This document shows positions 50,903 through 54,749 of a DNA stretch of 64,000 nucleotides, one piece after another. The position numbers and the translations under genes were made by a program. Position 1 is the stretch's first letter; the number at the start of each line of letters is the position of its first letter. The notes beneath the pieces are model-generated. The model was not told the DNA's origin. It saw only the letters and a list, made by a program, of their open reading frames with translations, and ran no database searches. The stretch comes from Labia minor (Eukaryota; Arthropoda; Insecta; Dermaptera; Spongiphoridae), in assembly GCA_963082975.1 (NCBI GenBank), contig OY720346.1, positions 46,973,296-47,037,295 on the forward strand, given 5' to 3'.

Positions 50903-53474
50903 TGAAAGTATCTATGAATTTTCCTATAGGAGTACATATCGATTTGAGTCAGTGATTGGAAATAAAATGAACTGTTTTGGTGACAAAGTTTATGCATTAT
51001 TGTTCTTTTAATTTATTCATAGCATATTGATTTGACATCATAAATTAGAAAAAAAATTTTAATTATTAGTTTTTTTGAAAAATAATGAAAGGTTTCTAAT
51101 TAAATAAATAAATTTTATTTAAGTCATATTCCTAAATTTAACAATTTGCAATCGTGAAATTAATAGACATAATAATAATAAACATAGACGATAATTCAAT
51201 AAGTAAAGAGACAAATGGGTATAACTAAAAAATAGTTTATTTTATTCTTACAAAATTCAGGCTATTTTTCAACATCATCCTCCCCCTCCCATCTTTCTTG
51301 CAGCTTCCTAAACTGACCCATGATAAGCTTCAAAAATTGAACTGACTGGTTTTACCTCTCCCTGCCTACAGTCCCGACCTCGCCCCATCTAATTTTTACG
51401 TGTTTGAATCAAAGACGCCCTACGTAAAAAAAGATTTGCTAACAATGAGGAAGCTAAGGAAGCGGTGCAAAAGTGGTTTCGGGGTATTCTTGAGCAAGGG
51501 AATTAGGAAGCTGCAAAAATGATCGGACAAGTGCATAACTGTGGGGAGGTGATTATGTTGAAAAATAGCATAAATTTTAATAAGAATCACTTAAACCGTT
51601 TTTGAACTATAGCAATTTGTCTCTTTACTTATTGAATGTTCCTTGTAAATAAATATAAAAATAAATATTATATTATTAATTATAAATTTAAAACATAATG
51701 GAAAAATATAATATTAATACGTTGAAAATTGAGGATTATTAATTAATATTATAATAGAGAGGCAAATATAGATGAGTATTTATAGATTATAGAAATATTT
51801 TTTAATGTATATTGATATATTTAGAAATGACGCCATTTTTAAATTCAATTTATATTTTATTAAATGAATTGGTAATTATACAGAAGACTGGCGAAAGGAG
51901 GTAGGTGGTTGAAACTTACTTTGGGGTGTTCCTTGAATGATTCTGAACAACTTTATATGCAACTTTTTTTATGATCTCTTTTAGTTTAATTAATAAAAAT
52001 TAATTAATTAAAAGACTTTTTCGGTTTTTTAAATTCGGTTTATTTTATTTTAGAAATAGTTTTATTCATACCAAAGTTATTTAAACGCTTTTGCGGAGTT
52101 TATATTTTCTAAAATAAAATAAACCGAATTTAAAAAACCGAAAAAGTCTTTTAATTAATTAATTTTTATTAATTAAACTAAAAGAGATCATAAAAAAAGT
52201 TGCATATAACGTTGTTCAGAATCATTCAAGGAACACCCCAAAGTAAGTTTCAACCACCTACCTCCTTTCGCCAGTCTTCTGTATAATTACCAATGAATTA
52301 TATTACATTTAAATATTGTATAAATATTATGATTATTTGATTAATTTAACTTAAAATAAACTTAATAAGTAAATAAATAAATAAGTTTATTAACTTAGAA
52401 TCAGTACAGACATGGATGTTAACAATATTTTAAATAATCTCACGAACTGATGTTAAATGGATGTTTAAAAATAAAAATTAAATTACAAATTACGCTATAT
52501 TCTTATAATTTATTTTAGCTTTGAATAAACATTTTCCAAAAATTTTTTCTTTTTTACCAACCGATAAAAGTAAGGAAAAGTATTAATTTCACCCCAAATT
52601 TCACATTTGGAGATTTTTACATATCTCCAGTTGCATTAACAGAAAAAAATATTTTTAACATTATGTGTGCCCGTCCGTCCGTCATTCCATTGTGTGCCAT
52701 AGACCAGAGGTTTCCAATTTTTTCTGGTTTGCGGCTCCCTAAATAATCGAATTTTTTTCGAGGCTCCCTTAATACATCAGATTTTTATATAAATATTTTA
52801 CTTTCTTGAAAAATTGAAAACTTTCCTTTTTTAATTACCCATTTAACAGCGAAAAATTAAAAAGCTTGATTGTTGGCGCAAAATTTAGAGTATTAGAAAA
52901 TTTAATTGAATATTTCAAGGCGCCCTTAATGAAGGCATCGCGGCTCCTCCGGGAGCCACTGCTCACACTTTGGGAATCACTGCCATAGACCATAGACGTG
53001 TATAGCTTGAATGGCTCAACGGATTTTGATAAAATTTGGTATCTTTACTTAATGTATCAGTAGTATGAATTCATTCATTCAACTTTTGGTGTATATCCGG
53101 AAACTGGAAGTAGTAGTTTATAATGAATCAATTTTGTATTCATTGTCGGAAAATATTTCACTTAAAATATAGTATAAATTAATAATTGAGTAATTAAACT
53201 AAAAATAAAAAACAAGATAATATAATTTAGTCATTTTAATTCAAGTTTTAAAAATATTTATTATTTATATATATATATAATGTGGTTTGGAAATTAATTT
53301 TTTTCAAATCGTCGGTCTGTTCTGTGCCTGGCCATGTCTCATTTTTTAAATATAATATATAATAAAATTACTTGCGAAATTCATAGACATCAAATAATAA
53401 ATAAATTATAAAATAAAATAAATACTTACAATATCTGAGTCGATATCAGAGTCCATTTTCAGCGGAATCCCCAT
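8371..53474 (-). CDS. SPR: Sex peptide receptor / myoinhibitory peptide receptor GPCR (partial, exons split over 45 kb)
   Basis: This is the span of a minus-strand GPCR gene with four visible coding exons, described separately. Joined, they give 563 coding bases in one frame. The product is a plasma-membrane receptor of the arthropod SPR family, whose known ligands are myoinhibitory (allatostatin-B type) peptides, with sex peptide an additional ligand in Drosophila. The seen part covers an extracellular N-terminus with four N-glycosylation sequons (NNS, NFS, NQT, NVT), TM1 (asparagine in IVANTLIV), TM2 (aspartate in MALCDM), the TM3 cysteine (ACYAW) and the end of TM3, where the family carries QRY rather than DRY (GQR seen, cut by the intron). 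Helices 4-7 lie outside the window to the left. Assignment to the SPR family rests on remembered TM1-TM3 motifs, not on a search. Confidence 0.82.
9028..9220. mobile_element. TTAA-flanked MITE, copy 1 (piggyBac-like)
   Basis: This is a 193-bp non-autonomous element with terminal inverted repeats CACACTATGAGCGGGGCGGG and an exact TTAA on both sides (9024-9027 and 9221-9224). The interior carries repeated AACGGGTA-AATACCCGCCCC hairpins. A TTAA target duplication points to piggyBac or Kolobok. The TIR start is not the usual CCC of piggyBac, so the superfamily is tentative. A second copy lies at 23132-23319. Confidence 0.75.
9420..10080 (-). mobile_element. RTE-like LINE 5' part: endonuclease remnant
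   Basis: Read on the minus strand, 10080 to about 9660 is a GC-richer leader. It is followed by frameshifted pieces of an APE-type endonuclease: LSETKKK, then in shifted frames YSGVD-like and KRARAG-like residues, as in CFDP2-like LINE endonucleases. Stops and shifts show it is dead. It abuts a family B copy at 10082. It may represent the 5' part of the same LINE type whose 3' end lies at 6.4 kb. Confidence 0.55.
10082..10456 (+). repeat. Family B repeat copy 3, 5' truncated
   Basis: The copy starts in mid-element (GAGAAATATAGCTCATTCGG) and runs to the intact 3' end: GCGAGATTAT, the GAGTGGAGACACTC hairpin, then CAGATTTTTT. The missing front is replaced by LINE sequence. Confidence 0.75.
10457..11240. 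other. Unassigned intron sequence
   Basis: I see no gene. A slightly GC-richer, non-repetitive patch lies at about 10910-11100 (including CGCGCGCTCC) with no coherent frame. Confidence 0.4.
11241..12405 (+). repeat. Family B repeat copy 4, split by a family A element
   Basis: The copy begins ACTATCTCGCCAGTGATAGT, which can fold as a hairpin. It runs to 11585, is interrupted by a family A copy, and resumes at 12232 with AATTGTATAAAAG. It ends early at about 12405 after a variant segment (AAGCGAAAATTTGAGAAAG) that is shared, inverted, with copy 5. Confidence 0.75.
11586..12231 (-). mobile_element. Family A element copy 1 (Helentron-like, non-autonomous)
   Basis: Family A is about 630 bp. In its own orientation it starts (T)n ACCGACCGACGATAGTAAGG. 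It continues with a GACG/CCGT microsatellite, the motif GATGAAATTTGGTATA and paired TGACGTCA palindromes, then CGTCGGTCGGT, the hairpin GACCTGGCCACAGGTC, and an AACTTATT end. This copy is reversed and inserted into family B copy 4. Removing it restores B sequence at a T run with no target duplication. The palindromes are at 11776-11783 and 11796-11803. Confidence 0.8.
12821..13415 (-). repeat. Family B repeat copy 5 with minisatellite
   Basis: This is a reversed family B copy from the hairpin end (AATCTGGAGTGTCTCCAGTC) to CGAGATAGTAAAAA. The internal microsatellite has grown to several ACACACATACACACAGAC units at about 13240-13300. With copy 4 it forms a large imperfect inverted repeat around 12405-12821. 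Confidence 0.75.
13416..14279. other. Unassigned intron sequence
   Basis: This is AT-rich, with a GC-richer patch at 13905-14050 that has no open frame or recognised motif. Confidence 0.4.
14280..14765 (+). repeat. Family B repeat copy 6, internally deleted
   Basis: This starts ACTATCTCTGTGGCGGGATAG, carries the TGTCTGTGGG microsatellite and AATGAAATTTGGTATACGGG, and ends with a degraded 3' terminus (CAAATCACACTC). It lacks the segment with the proline-tract-like T run seen in other copies. Confidence 0.7.
15640..15950 (+). mobile_element. Mariner transposase remnant (internally deleted)
   Basis: The frame 15653-15859 contains FVRRFVTVDETWIHHNTPET, the mariner segment with the first catalytic aspartate (VDETW), followed by GEPAPK. 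After a deletion it jumps to the C-terminal tail (GIKNIGETLKCIELKRAYVE in a shifted frame). The second and third catalytic residues are missing, so it is inactive. Confidence 0.75.
16330..16640. other. GC-richer island without a recognised function
   Basis: Base composition rises clearly over the flanks. A 64-codon minus-strand frame (16639-16445), cysteine-rich at its start (GTCVCTCTETHPCVQGGG), crosses it. I do not recognise the protein and see no splice context that ties it to the receptor. It could be an unrecognised repeat. Confidence 0.25.
16832..17230 (+). mobile_element. Helitron 5' portion, 3' end missing
   Basis: This starts A|TCTATATATATAAAAAAAG, the 5' terminus shared with the complete copy at 17575, followed by TTTTTTGTCTGCACATTGC and a TGTC microsatellite at about 16945-16970. 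No hairpin-CTAG end is found before sequence identity fades. Confidence 0.65.
17575..17892 (+). mobile_element. Complete non-autonomous Helitron
   Basis: The 318-bp element begins TCTATATATATAAAA and ends with two GC-rich hairpins (GGGGGCGGAGCCCCC and GAGCGCCGAAGGCGCTC), then TGAGCAGCTAG. It lies exactly between A (17574) and T (17893). A TC start, a 3' hairpin, a CTAG end and an AT target without duplication are the Helitron signature. It encodes no Rep/helicase. Confidence 0.85.
17893..20051. other. Intron sequence with one inverted repeat
   Basis: I see no gene. The only structure found is the inverted repeat at 18711-18935. Frames here are short and unconvincing. Confidence 0.4.
18711..18935. 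repeat. Inverted repeat with about 35-bp arms
   Basis: The arm ATGGGCGTAGTCCAAAATTG at 18711 is mirrored at about 18900-18935 (CAATTTTGGACTGCACCCCA). The spacer holds a second weaker inverted pair (GGGTTCAA and TTCAACCC). The class is unknown. Confidence 0.5.
20052..20262. repeat. AT microsatellites, one palindromic
   Basis: A palindromic run AGATTAATAT...ATATTAATCT lies at 20052-20089 and a pure (TA) run at about 20226-20257. Confidence 0.8.
20706..20925 (+). mobile_element. Degenerate Helitron remnant
   Basis: TTAAAATTTTTTGCATATCT, GACCTCTAGAATCCAAAAGT and GACTTTAGAATTTTTCATG match the Helitron copy at 16832. The ends are not preserved. Confidence 0.55.
20930..21000 (+). mobile_element. 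hAT-like terminal fragment
   Basis: TCTCAACCTGTGGGGCGCGA followed by a long G run resembles the start of hAT MITEs beginning CAGTGGTTCTCAACC. No partner end was found. Confidence 0.35.
21967..22543 (+). mobile_element. Mariner with intact N-terminal DNA-binding domain, internally deleted
   Basis: Terminal inverted repeats TGGGTGGTCGAAAAAGTC (left) and GACTTTTTCGACTACCCAA (right, followed by TA) enclose 577 bp, against about 1.3 kb for a full mariner. The frame (22184-22513) encodes the paired helix-turn-helix N-terminus of a SETMAR-like mariner transposase. It has the first HTH around KNATQAAIEICEVHG, then AQQWFARFRSGNFDVKDAPR, the linker SGRP, and a second HTH around DIAKELNIHHQTVLNHLKKA. 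It stops right after KKLDVWVPHD, so the catalytic domain is deleted. An in-frame upstream extension covers the first few residues. Such DNA-binding-only products can compete for TIRs; that is inference. Confidence 0.85.
23132..23319. mobile_element. TTAA-flanked MITE, copy 2 (piggyBac-like)
   Basis: This 188-bp copy is nearly identical to that at 9028-9220, with the CACACTATGAGC terminal repeats and TTAA on both sides. It confirms the element boundaries. Confidence 0.8.
23330..23525 (-). repeat. tRNA-derived SINE, body portion
   Basis: This matches the 3' body of the SINE at 48479-48761 (shared blocks such as ATGATTAGTACAACAGATCT and CTCAACCTTCATCTTGAA against CTCAACCTTTACCTTGATTT). The tRNA-like head is not attached here. 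Confidence 0.55.
23664..23800 (+). repeat. tRNA-derived SINE, head portion
   Basis: The tRNA-like head carries a B-box-like segment (GAGATCAAGTCCCGGGC) and the post-head blocks GAGAATTTCTCT and ACCCAGCCTATGTGATCC, which match the family copy at 48.5 kb. Two short frames here are chance. Confidence 0.6.
24197..24385 (-). CDS. SPR: SPR exon: end of N-terminus and TM1
   Basis: The exon is 189 bp (63 codons, phase 0 at both ends), bounded by acceptor tgcag and donor gtaaat. It encodes TRGNFSVGPCRSM at its start and three sequons (NFS, NQT, NVT). It also holds a cysteine in VTCELP and the SPR-characteristic pre-TM1 motif YAVPLYGYCMPLLL. TM1 follows (VITIVANTLIVVVLSK) with the conserved asparagine. 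The next residue in the joined protein is R of the 8600-8371 exon, matching the TM1-loop-TM2 order of the family. An in-frame ATG two codons before the exon start is intronic. Confidence 0.88.
24892..25335 (-). mobile_element. Short mariner-derived element, copy 1
   Basis: Inverted repeats CGAGGGTGGGGTGAAAAGTT (left, after TA) and AACTTTTCACCCCACCC (right) extend inward past CCAAGAAAAACGATG. The interior, read on the minus strand, shows degraded mariner transposase pieces matching copy 2. A long A run interrupts it near 25268. Confidence 0.75.
25920..26066 (+). pseudogene. Frameshifted coding-like fragment, unrecognised
   Basis: Two overlapping frames give LLAEIREAMDARLRR and then FADEEVPALYNKYKLGAIQ ending QKRLIK and a stop. 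The composition is protein-like, GC is higher than the flanks, and a single frame change joins them. It could be a processed pseudogene or a transposon piece. I do not recognise the family. Confidence 0.35.
26240..26716 (+). mobile_element. Short mariner-derived element, copy 2
   Basis: Nearly perfect terminal inverted repeats (CGAGGGTGGTCTGAAAAGTT and its inverse) of about 50 bp lie between TA dinucleotides at both ends. The interior encodes, with frameshifts, a mariner middle segment (CVQRG, TKN, DNLAL, RRNPKEFLRRF-like) that breaks off just at the VDET catalytic motif. It lies inverted relative to copy 1, 0.9 kb away. Confidence 0.85.
26755..27238. mobile_element. TIR element with ACCAGTAGT motifs
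   Basis: The ends are AGGTGAATGTACCAGTAGTC and GACACTTG...TACTGGTACATTTACCC in inverse, next to TA. An internal copy of the motif (GCACCAGTAGTTATCACCC) lies at about 26911. The end layout (AGGT-A-ACC-ATAG-GAC) resembles that of 2627-3786. The 109-codon frame 27087-27416 runs across the right boundary and is not convincing as a protein. Confidence 0.6.
27250..30990. other. Long unassigned AT-rich intron segment
   Basis: I find no gene or recognisable transposon. It holds GA/CT microsatellites near 28255-28272 and 28615-28635, an A run near 29069-29090, and scattered low-complexity frames. Confidence 0.45.
30994..31625 (+). mobile_element. Family A element copy 2, near complete
   Basis: It runs from TTTTTAACGACCGACGATAG to the hairpin GACCTGGCCACAGGTC and AACTTATTTT. 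TGACGTCA palindromes are at 31405-31412 and 31425-31432, and GATGAAATTTGGTATA is at about 31168. This is the best plus-strand reference copy. Confidence 0.8.
31650..31760 (+). repeat. tRNA-like SINE fragment
   Basis: AGTGGTTAGCACAACAGTCT resembles an A-box region and GACTCGAGTTCGGGCC a B-box region, followed by an AATAATAAT tail. It is not a functional tRNA gene, since no full cloverleaf can be drawn. Confidence 0.5.
32952..33696 (-). mobile_element. hAT element, internally deleted, with 8-bp target duplication
   Basis: Terminal repeats CAGGGATGGGCA and CAGAGATGGGCA (inverse) are flanked by perfect ATTTACAC duplications at 32944-32951 and 33697-33704. The minus strand holds the C-terminus of a hAT transposase. 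At 745 bp it retains only the end of the transposase. Confidence 0.9.
33245..33541 (-). pseudogene. hAT transposase C-terminal dimerisation domain
   Basis: The frame carries the hAT C-terminal (hATC) signature: FWNLMGEVKYPNLKGLALNL, then TSFFGSTYLCESAFSTMNII and KSKYRSRLTDNHLE. This is the region of GTF2IRD2/ZBED5-like transposases that forms the dimer and carries the end of the RNase-H fold. The N-terminal BED finger and the catalytic aspartates are absent, so it is a fragment. It sits inside the TIR-bounded element, which supports the assignment. Confidence 0.85.
33705..36096. other. Unassigned AT-rich intron segment
   Basis: I see no gene. There are short AT microsatellites near 34020-34048, a CT run near 34945-34962 and low-complexity frames. 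Confidence 0.4.
36097..36366 (-). mobile_element. Jockey-like LINE reverse transcriptase C-terminus
   Basis: The 89-codon frame reads LNKIQQTQNNILRIITNAPR, then YLPLRILHRDLKVPTVDEVI and KYRQKLTNHQND. This is the conserved tail after the RT domain in jockey-clade LINEs (Q-N-LR-I-NAPRY ... LH-DL-P-V-EI ... Y--KL--H). The RT core is missing, so it is a 5'-truncated dead copy. Confidence 0.8.
36640..36890. repeat. CT and GA microsatellites
   Basis: A (TC) run lies at about 36690-36722 and a (GA) run at about 36866-36886, 150 bp apart and of opposite strand sense, so they could pair. Confidence 0.7.
36891..39181. other. Unassigned intron segment next to the SPR N-terminal exon
   Basis: I see no further exon. 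Frames 38097-37831 and 38457-38263 are open on the minus strand but not recognised and lack splice support. Confidence 0.35.
39182..39280 (-). CDS. SPR: SPR exon: extracellular N-terminal segment
   Basis: The 99-bp exon (33 codons, phase 0 at both ends) lies between the acceptor atttttag, with a good pyrimidine tract, and the donor gtaattc. It encodes PTACLDGHDGQLCLPENSEL followed by SNNSLPWPDITEE. It has two cysteines nine residues apart, one sequon (NNS) and an acidic end. It joins in frame to the TM1 exon. N-termini of this family are variable, so the call rests on splice sites, phase and position rather than on sequence recognition. Confidence 0.7.
39440..40265 (+). repeat. Family C repeat, split by a family A element
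   Basis: Segments at 39440-39500 and 40115-40265 match 56325-56600 in order (ATGGTTATCAATT, then CTCAGCAAACTACCATTGCT and CGATTTTGCCTACCAAAA). A family A copy was therefore inserted into an older repeat. Confidence 0.55.
39502..40114 (-). mobile_element. Family A element copy 3, with three CRE palindromes
   Basis: This is a reversed family A copy. A 20-bp unit carrying TGACGTCA is tandemly duplicated, giving palindromes at 39678-39685, 39698-39705 and 39718-39725. The GACG microsatellite lies at about 39964-39985. Confidence 0.8.
40783..41418 (+). mobile_element. Family A element copy 4, near complete
   Basis: The copy has both ends: TTTTTTTACCGACCGACGAT, and the hairpin GACCTGGCCACAGGTC with AACTTATTTC. 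TGACGTCA occurs at 41209-41216 and 41229-41236. Confidence 0.8.
41527..41776. mobile_element. hAT-like MITE
   Basis: The ends CATGGGTCGCCAAA and CAGAGGTCGTCAAA (inverse) are imperfect inverted repeats. The flanks GGTTAGAG and CGTTAGAA match at six of eight positions, as for an eroded 8-bp duplication. Confidence 0.55.
42235..42705 (-). mobile_element. Non-autonomous Helitron, minus strand
   Basis: On the minus strand it starts TCTATATATATAAAAGGCAA at 42705. It ends with the hairpin GGGGGCGGAGCCCCC, a second stem (GAGCGCC...GGCGCTC) and CAGCTAG at 42235, between A and T. It shares its 3' end with the copy at 17575 but has a different 5' half. Confidence 0.85.
42706..42826 (-). mobile_element. 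Additional Helitron 5' end
   Basis: A second TATATATAAAAGGCAATGTC start lies directly upstream of the previous element, followed by CCGATTACGGTGAAACTTTC. The later Helitron seems to have inserted 120 bp into an earlier copy. Confidence 0.65.
42827..43774. other. Unassigned intron segment with purine runs
   Basis: I see no gene. A G/A-rich patch lies at about 43160-43210 and 43318-43345. Confidence 0.4.
43775..43960 (+). mobile_element. RTE-like LINE C-terminal tail fragment 1
   Basis: Plus-strand frames give GRPRRRW-like and DNV residues, then SWIDIAQDRDTWSNVVV and ADKIF. This is the terminal region of CFDP2-like LINE ORFs (GRP-RRW-D-V ... A-DR--W---V-EAK). The minus-strand frame over it is a shadow. 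Confidence 0.65.
44159..45187 (+). repeat. Family B repeat copy 7, split by a family A element
   Basis: The copy starts ACTATCTCGTCAGAGATAAT, runs to about 44421, is interrupted, and resumes at 44888 (CCTCTAAAGTGACCGTAAAA). It reaches GCGAGATAGTCGAGTGGAGA, with the hairpin cut short. Confidence 0.75.
44460..44887 (+). mobile_element. Family A element copy 5, 5' truncated
   Basis: It starts at ATTTTGATGAAATTTGGTAT and ends GGCCACAGATTAACTTATTT in the T run of family B copy 7. Palindromes are at 44678-44685 and 44698-44705. Confidence 0.75.
45188..45954 (-). pseudogene. Degraded ORF of unknown origin
   Basis: The minus-strand frame 45636-45430 is open for about 67 codons, has no start codon and ends in TAG. 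It includes TRFIPPEAFIYLDKEAYIQY, then IPIIYNVFRRNGDKFTTYDP and KREPLRIWRFNID. The composition is convincingly protein-like, unlike most AT-rich frames here. Stops bracket it. I do not recognise it. A retroelement or large DNA transposon is possible. Confidence 0.4.
45955..46310 (+). mobile_element. RTE-like LINE C-terminal region
   Basis: In frame pieces it reads RVFENRILRSIYGLKKDEVI, then RDCITRNCMASIHLQT-type shifted residues, VIKSRRLRWARYTW, and RPLGRPRPRWVDNV-like residues. This is the same LINE family as at 6.4 and 43.8 kb. It ends in an A-rich tail near 46310. It is 5' truncated and frameshifted. Confidence 0.75.
46535..46660 (+). mobile_element. RTE-like LINE 3' terminus
   Basis: The frame gives AQDRDTWSNMVVEAKNFFEL and then a stop, followed by untranslated sequence and an A/T-rich tail (AAAAAAAATAAATAAAAA). 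This is the very end of the LINE ORF and its 3' UTR. Confidence 0.7.
46661..48478. other. Unassigned segment with a GC-richer patch
   Basis: I see no gene. A less AT-rich patch at 47820-48240 has purine runs and overlapping frames on both strands (98 codons minus, 74 plus), none recognised. An alternative receptor 5' exon cannot be excluded but has no splice support in the right phase. Confidence 0.35.
48479..48761 (-). repeat. tRNA-derived SINE, full-length copy
   Basis: On the minus strand it begins GGCGCCATTGGGTGTGTGGG with an A-box-like GGGTAGCGAACC and a B box (GGTTCAAGTCCCGGGC), then the body and a T-rich end (GTTTTTGTTTTTTT). RNA polymerase III promoter elements in this order define a tRNA-related SINE. 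Partial copies lie at 23.3-23.8 kb. Frames across it are shadows. Confidence 0.75.
49481..50637 (+). mobile_element. Family A element copy 6, split by another family A copy
   Basis: The left part is 49481-49571 and the right part 50225-50637. The join restores CTTAACAGAAAAAAGTATTT, the normal family sequence. The right part lacks the palindrome segment, and its end (CGTCGGTCGGTTCTGCGCCT) is degraded. Confidence 0.75.
49572..50224 (-). mobile_element. Family A element copy 7, inserted into copy 6
   Basis: This is a complete reversed copy from AATAAGTTGACCTGTGGCC to CGTCGGTCGGTAAAA. It sits in the T/A run of copy 6 and so defines both element ends. Palindromes are at 49750-49757 and 49770-49777. 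The GACGGACAGACGGACG microsatellite is at about 50055-50100. Confidence 0.85.
50861..50898. repeat. TA microsatellite
   Basis: An uninterrupted TA run of about 38 bp. Confidence 0.9.
51195..51636 (+). mobile_element. Mariner remnant, third catalytic Asp replaced
   Basis: Inverted repeats TTCAATAAGTAAAGAGACAA lie at both ends. The interior matches the C-terminus of the mariner at 4.7 kb: YSPDLAPSNFYVF, then in a shifted frame NNEEAKEAVQKWFRG. The PSD aspartate of the D,D34D triad is asparagine here (PSN). With the N-terminal half deleted and frameshifts present, the copy is inactive. Confidence 0.8.
51871..52291. mobile_element. Fold-back element: 421-bp near-perfect palindrome with 8-bp duplication
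   Basis: The arms of about 186 bp (51871-52056 and 52106-52291) are inverse copies with very few mismatches, around a 49-bp loop. The ends read GGTAATTATACAGAAGACTG and its inverse. AATGAATT flanks both sides (51863-51870 and 52292-52299), an 8-bp target duplication. GG...CC ends with 8-bp duplication fit Merlin, and long arms also fit Mutator-like fold-backs. No transposase is present. Confidence 0.85.
52552..53340 (+). mobile_element. Family A element copy 8, old, split by a hAT MITE
   Basis: The degraded copy runs from TTTTTTACCAACCGATAAAA to TCGTCGGTCTGTTCTGTGCC and GGCCATG. It is interrupted in its microsatellite by the 52705-52982 insertion. It is the most diverged family A copy here and lacks the palindromes. 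Confidence 0.7.
52705..52982. mobile_element. hAT MITE with exact 8-bp duplication
   Basis: The 278-bp element has ends CAGAGGTTTCCAA and CAGTGATTCCCAAA (inverse). CCATAGAC is duplicated on both sides (52697-52704 and 52983-52990). It encodes no transposase. Confidence 0.88.
53430..53474 (-). CDS. SPR: SPR first visible coding exon (15 codons)
   Basis: After the acceptor tgtttcttttag the exon opens directly with ATG and reads MGIPLKMDSDIDSDI, then the donor gtaagt, a near-consensus site. It is 45 bp and phase 0, so it joins in frame to the 39.2-kb exon. The ATG may be the start codon with the 5' UTR in an exon further right, or an internal methionine. The acidic DSDIDSD stretch is unusual but I do not recognise it. 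The evidence is splice quality plus phase only. Confidence 0.6.
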
Positions 53475-54105
53475 CTAAAAGAAACAGATAAATTAATTGT
53501 TGAAAACTCACGTCAAAACAAGAAGAAAAACAAGATTTATTATAAATATACAAAAGAAAAAAAAAAGAAAAATCAAATTAAATTATCATTTTGTTAGATT
53601 TATTTTAATTAGAAGTATAAGAAAATGATTATATTATTATAAAATGTGATAATTAATCTTGCTTTATATAAGAGAAATCCGAATAAATTATCTCATGACA
53701 AAACAGGCGGAAAAGGATCAATTTAACTACGAACAAACAAGTTGTTTAAATTTACAGTATCCCATAATATATTTTATACTGTATTGTAATATGATATTAT
53801 ATATAAAAAAAAAGAAATAGGATATTTGTTTTTTAGGTATATAAGGAAGTATTATATATAAAAAATGTAAAACACAGAAATACGAGTATAATTGGCTCTA
53901 ATCAATTAAAAAAATTGAAAAATAATATTTACTTATATATAAGTATATATCTCACAAATTAAAATAGATTAATTATTAATAAAAAATAATTTTACTTTTA
54001 TTTATTTAAATTATATAATTTAAATAATGTAATACAAATTGTTTATACTTATATGTAGTAAATTTCATTATAAATGTATTAATAATAATATATAGGGAAC
54101 TTTTG

Positions 54106-54538
54106 AATAATGAGTGTTTTTTCGAAATTTACGGATTTATTTTCAAATAATGGTCACAAATCTATTAATCAAAGTATTGTCCATCGCTTGCCCATTTTTC
54201 TGGCAATTTTCGAAAACGACTCGTCTTTTGAGGCACTCATCGACCCTTTTTTTTGCATTGTTCATTTCAAGTGAACTACTAGGACAGACCATATGTCATC
54301 GACCTAAACAAATGATAGTCAAAAGGAGCAATGTCTGGGGAATAAGGCGGTTGGGATAGGACTTCCCACAAAAACACTTTATTTGGTACAAAATTGGACA
54401 TGTTCGAAACAATATTTAGTACTGTTGTTTACGTTTCAACCAAATGATACAAGACTCTAGGTTTTAGCGGAAAAATATTGAAAACTGGAAATTGAAACAT
54501 ACACTAGTGGCGGCCTCTTGTGAGAAACGCTCAGTATT
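54106..54538 (-). mobile_element. Mariner C-terminal remnant
   Basis: Terminal repeats AATAATGAGTGTTTTTTC and AATACTGAGCGTTTCTC (inverse) enclose it. Read on the minus strand, frameshifted pieces match VLSQPPYSPDIAPFDYHLF, the third catalytic Asp region with PFD in place of PSD. They also match VDECLKRRVVFENCQKNG. The plus-strand frame here is a shadow. It is internally deleted. Confidence 0.7.
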
Positions 54539-54749
54539 GATTCACTTAGTCAATATAATAATAATAATTTATTAACTATATTATATAAATTCATCAATAA
54601 CGGGATTCAAAGGACATGATATGAGATCTGTTAAAAAAAAAGTTGAATTTTGAATTTTCGATTATCAATTTTTTTTTTTTTATTATTATCTAGGTACACA
54701 TATATTTCTCATTTCAGTCATTGTAGATTAGTAGTTTGTTTTTGACAAC

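Noticed and set aside
54114-54359. 81-codon plus-strand ORF
   Set aside because: The true coding sense is the minus strand, where mariner C-terminal motifs occur.
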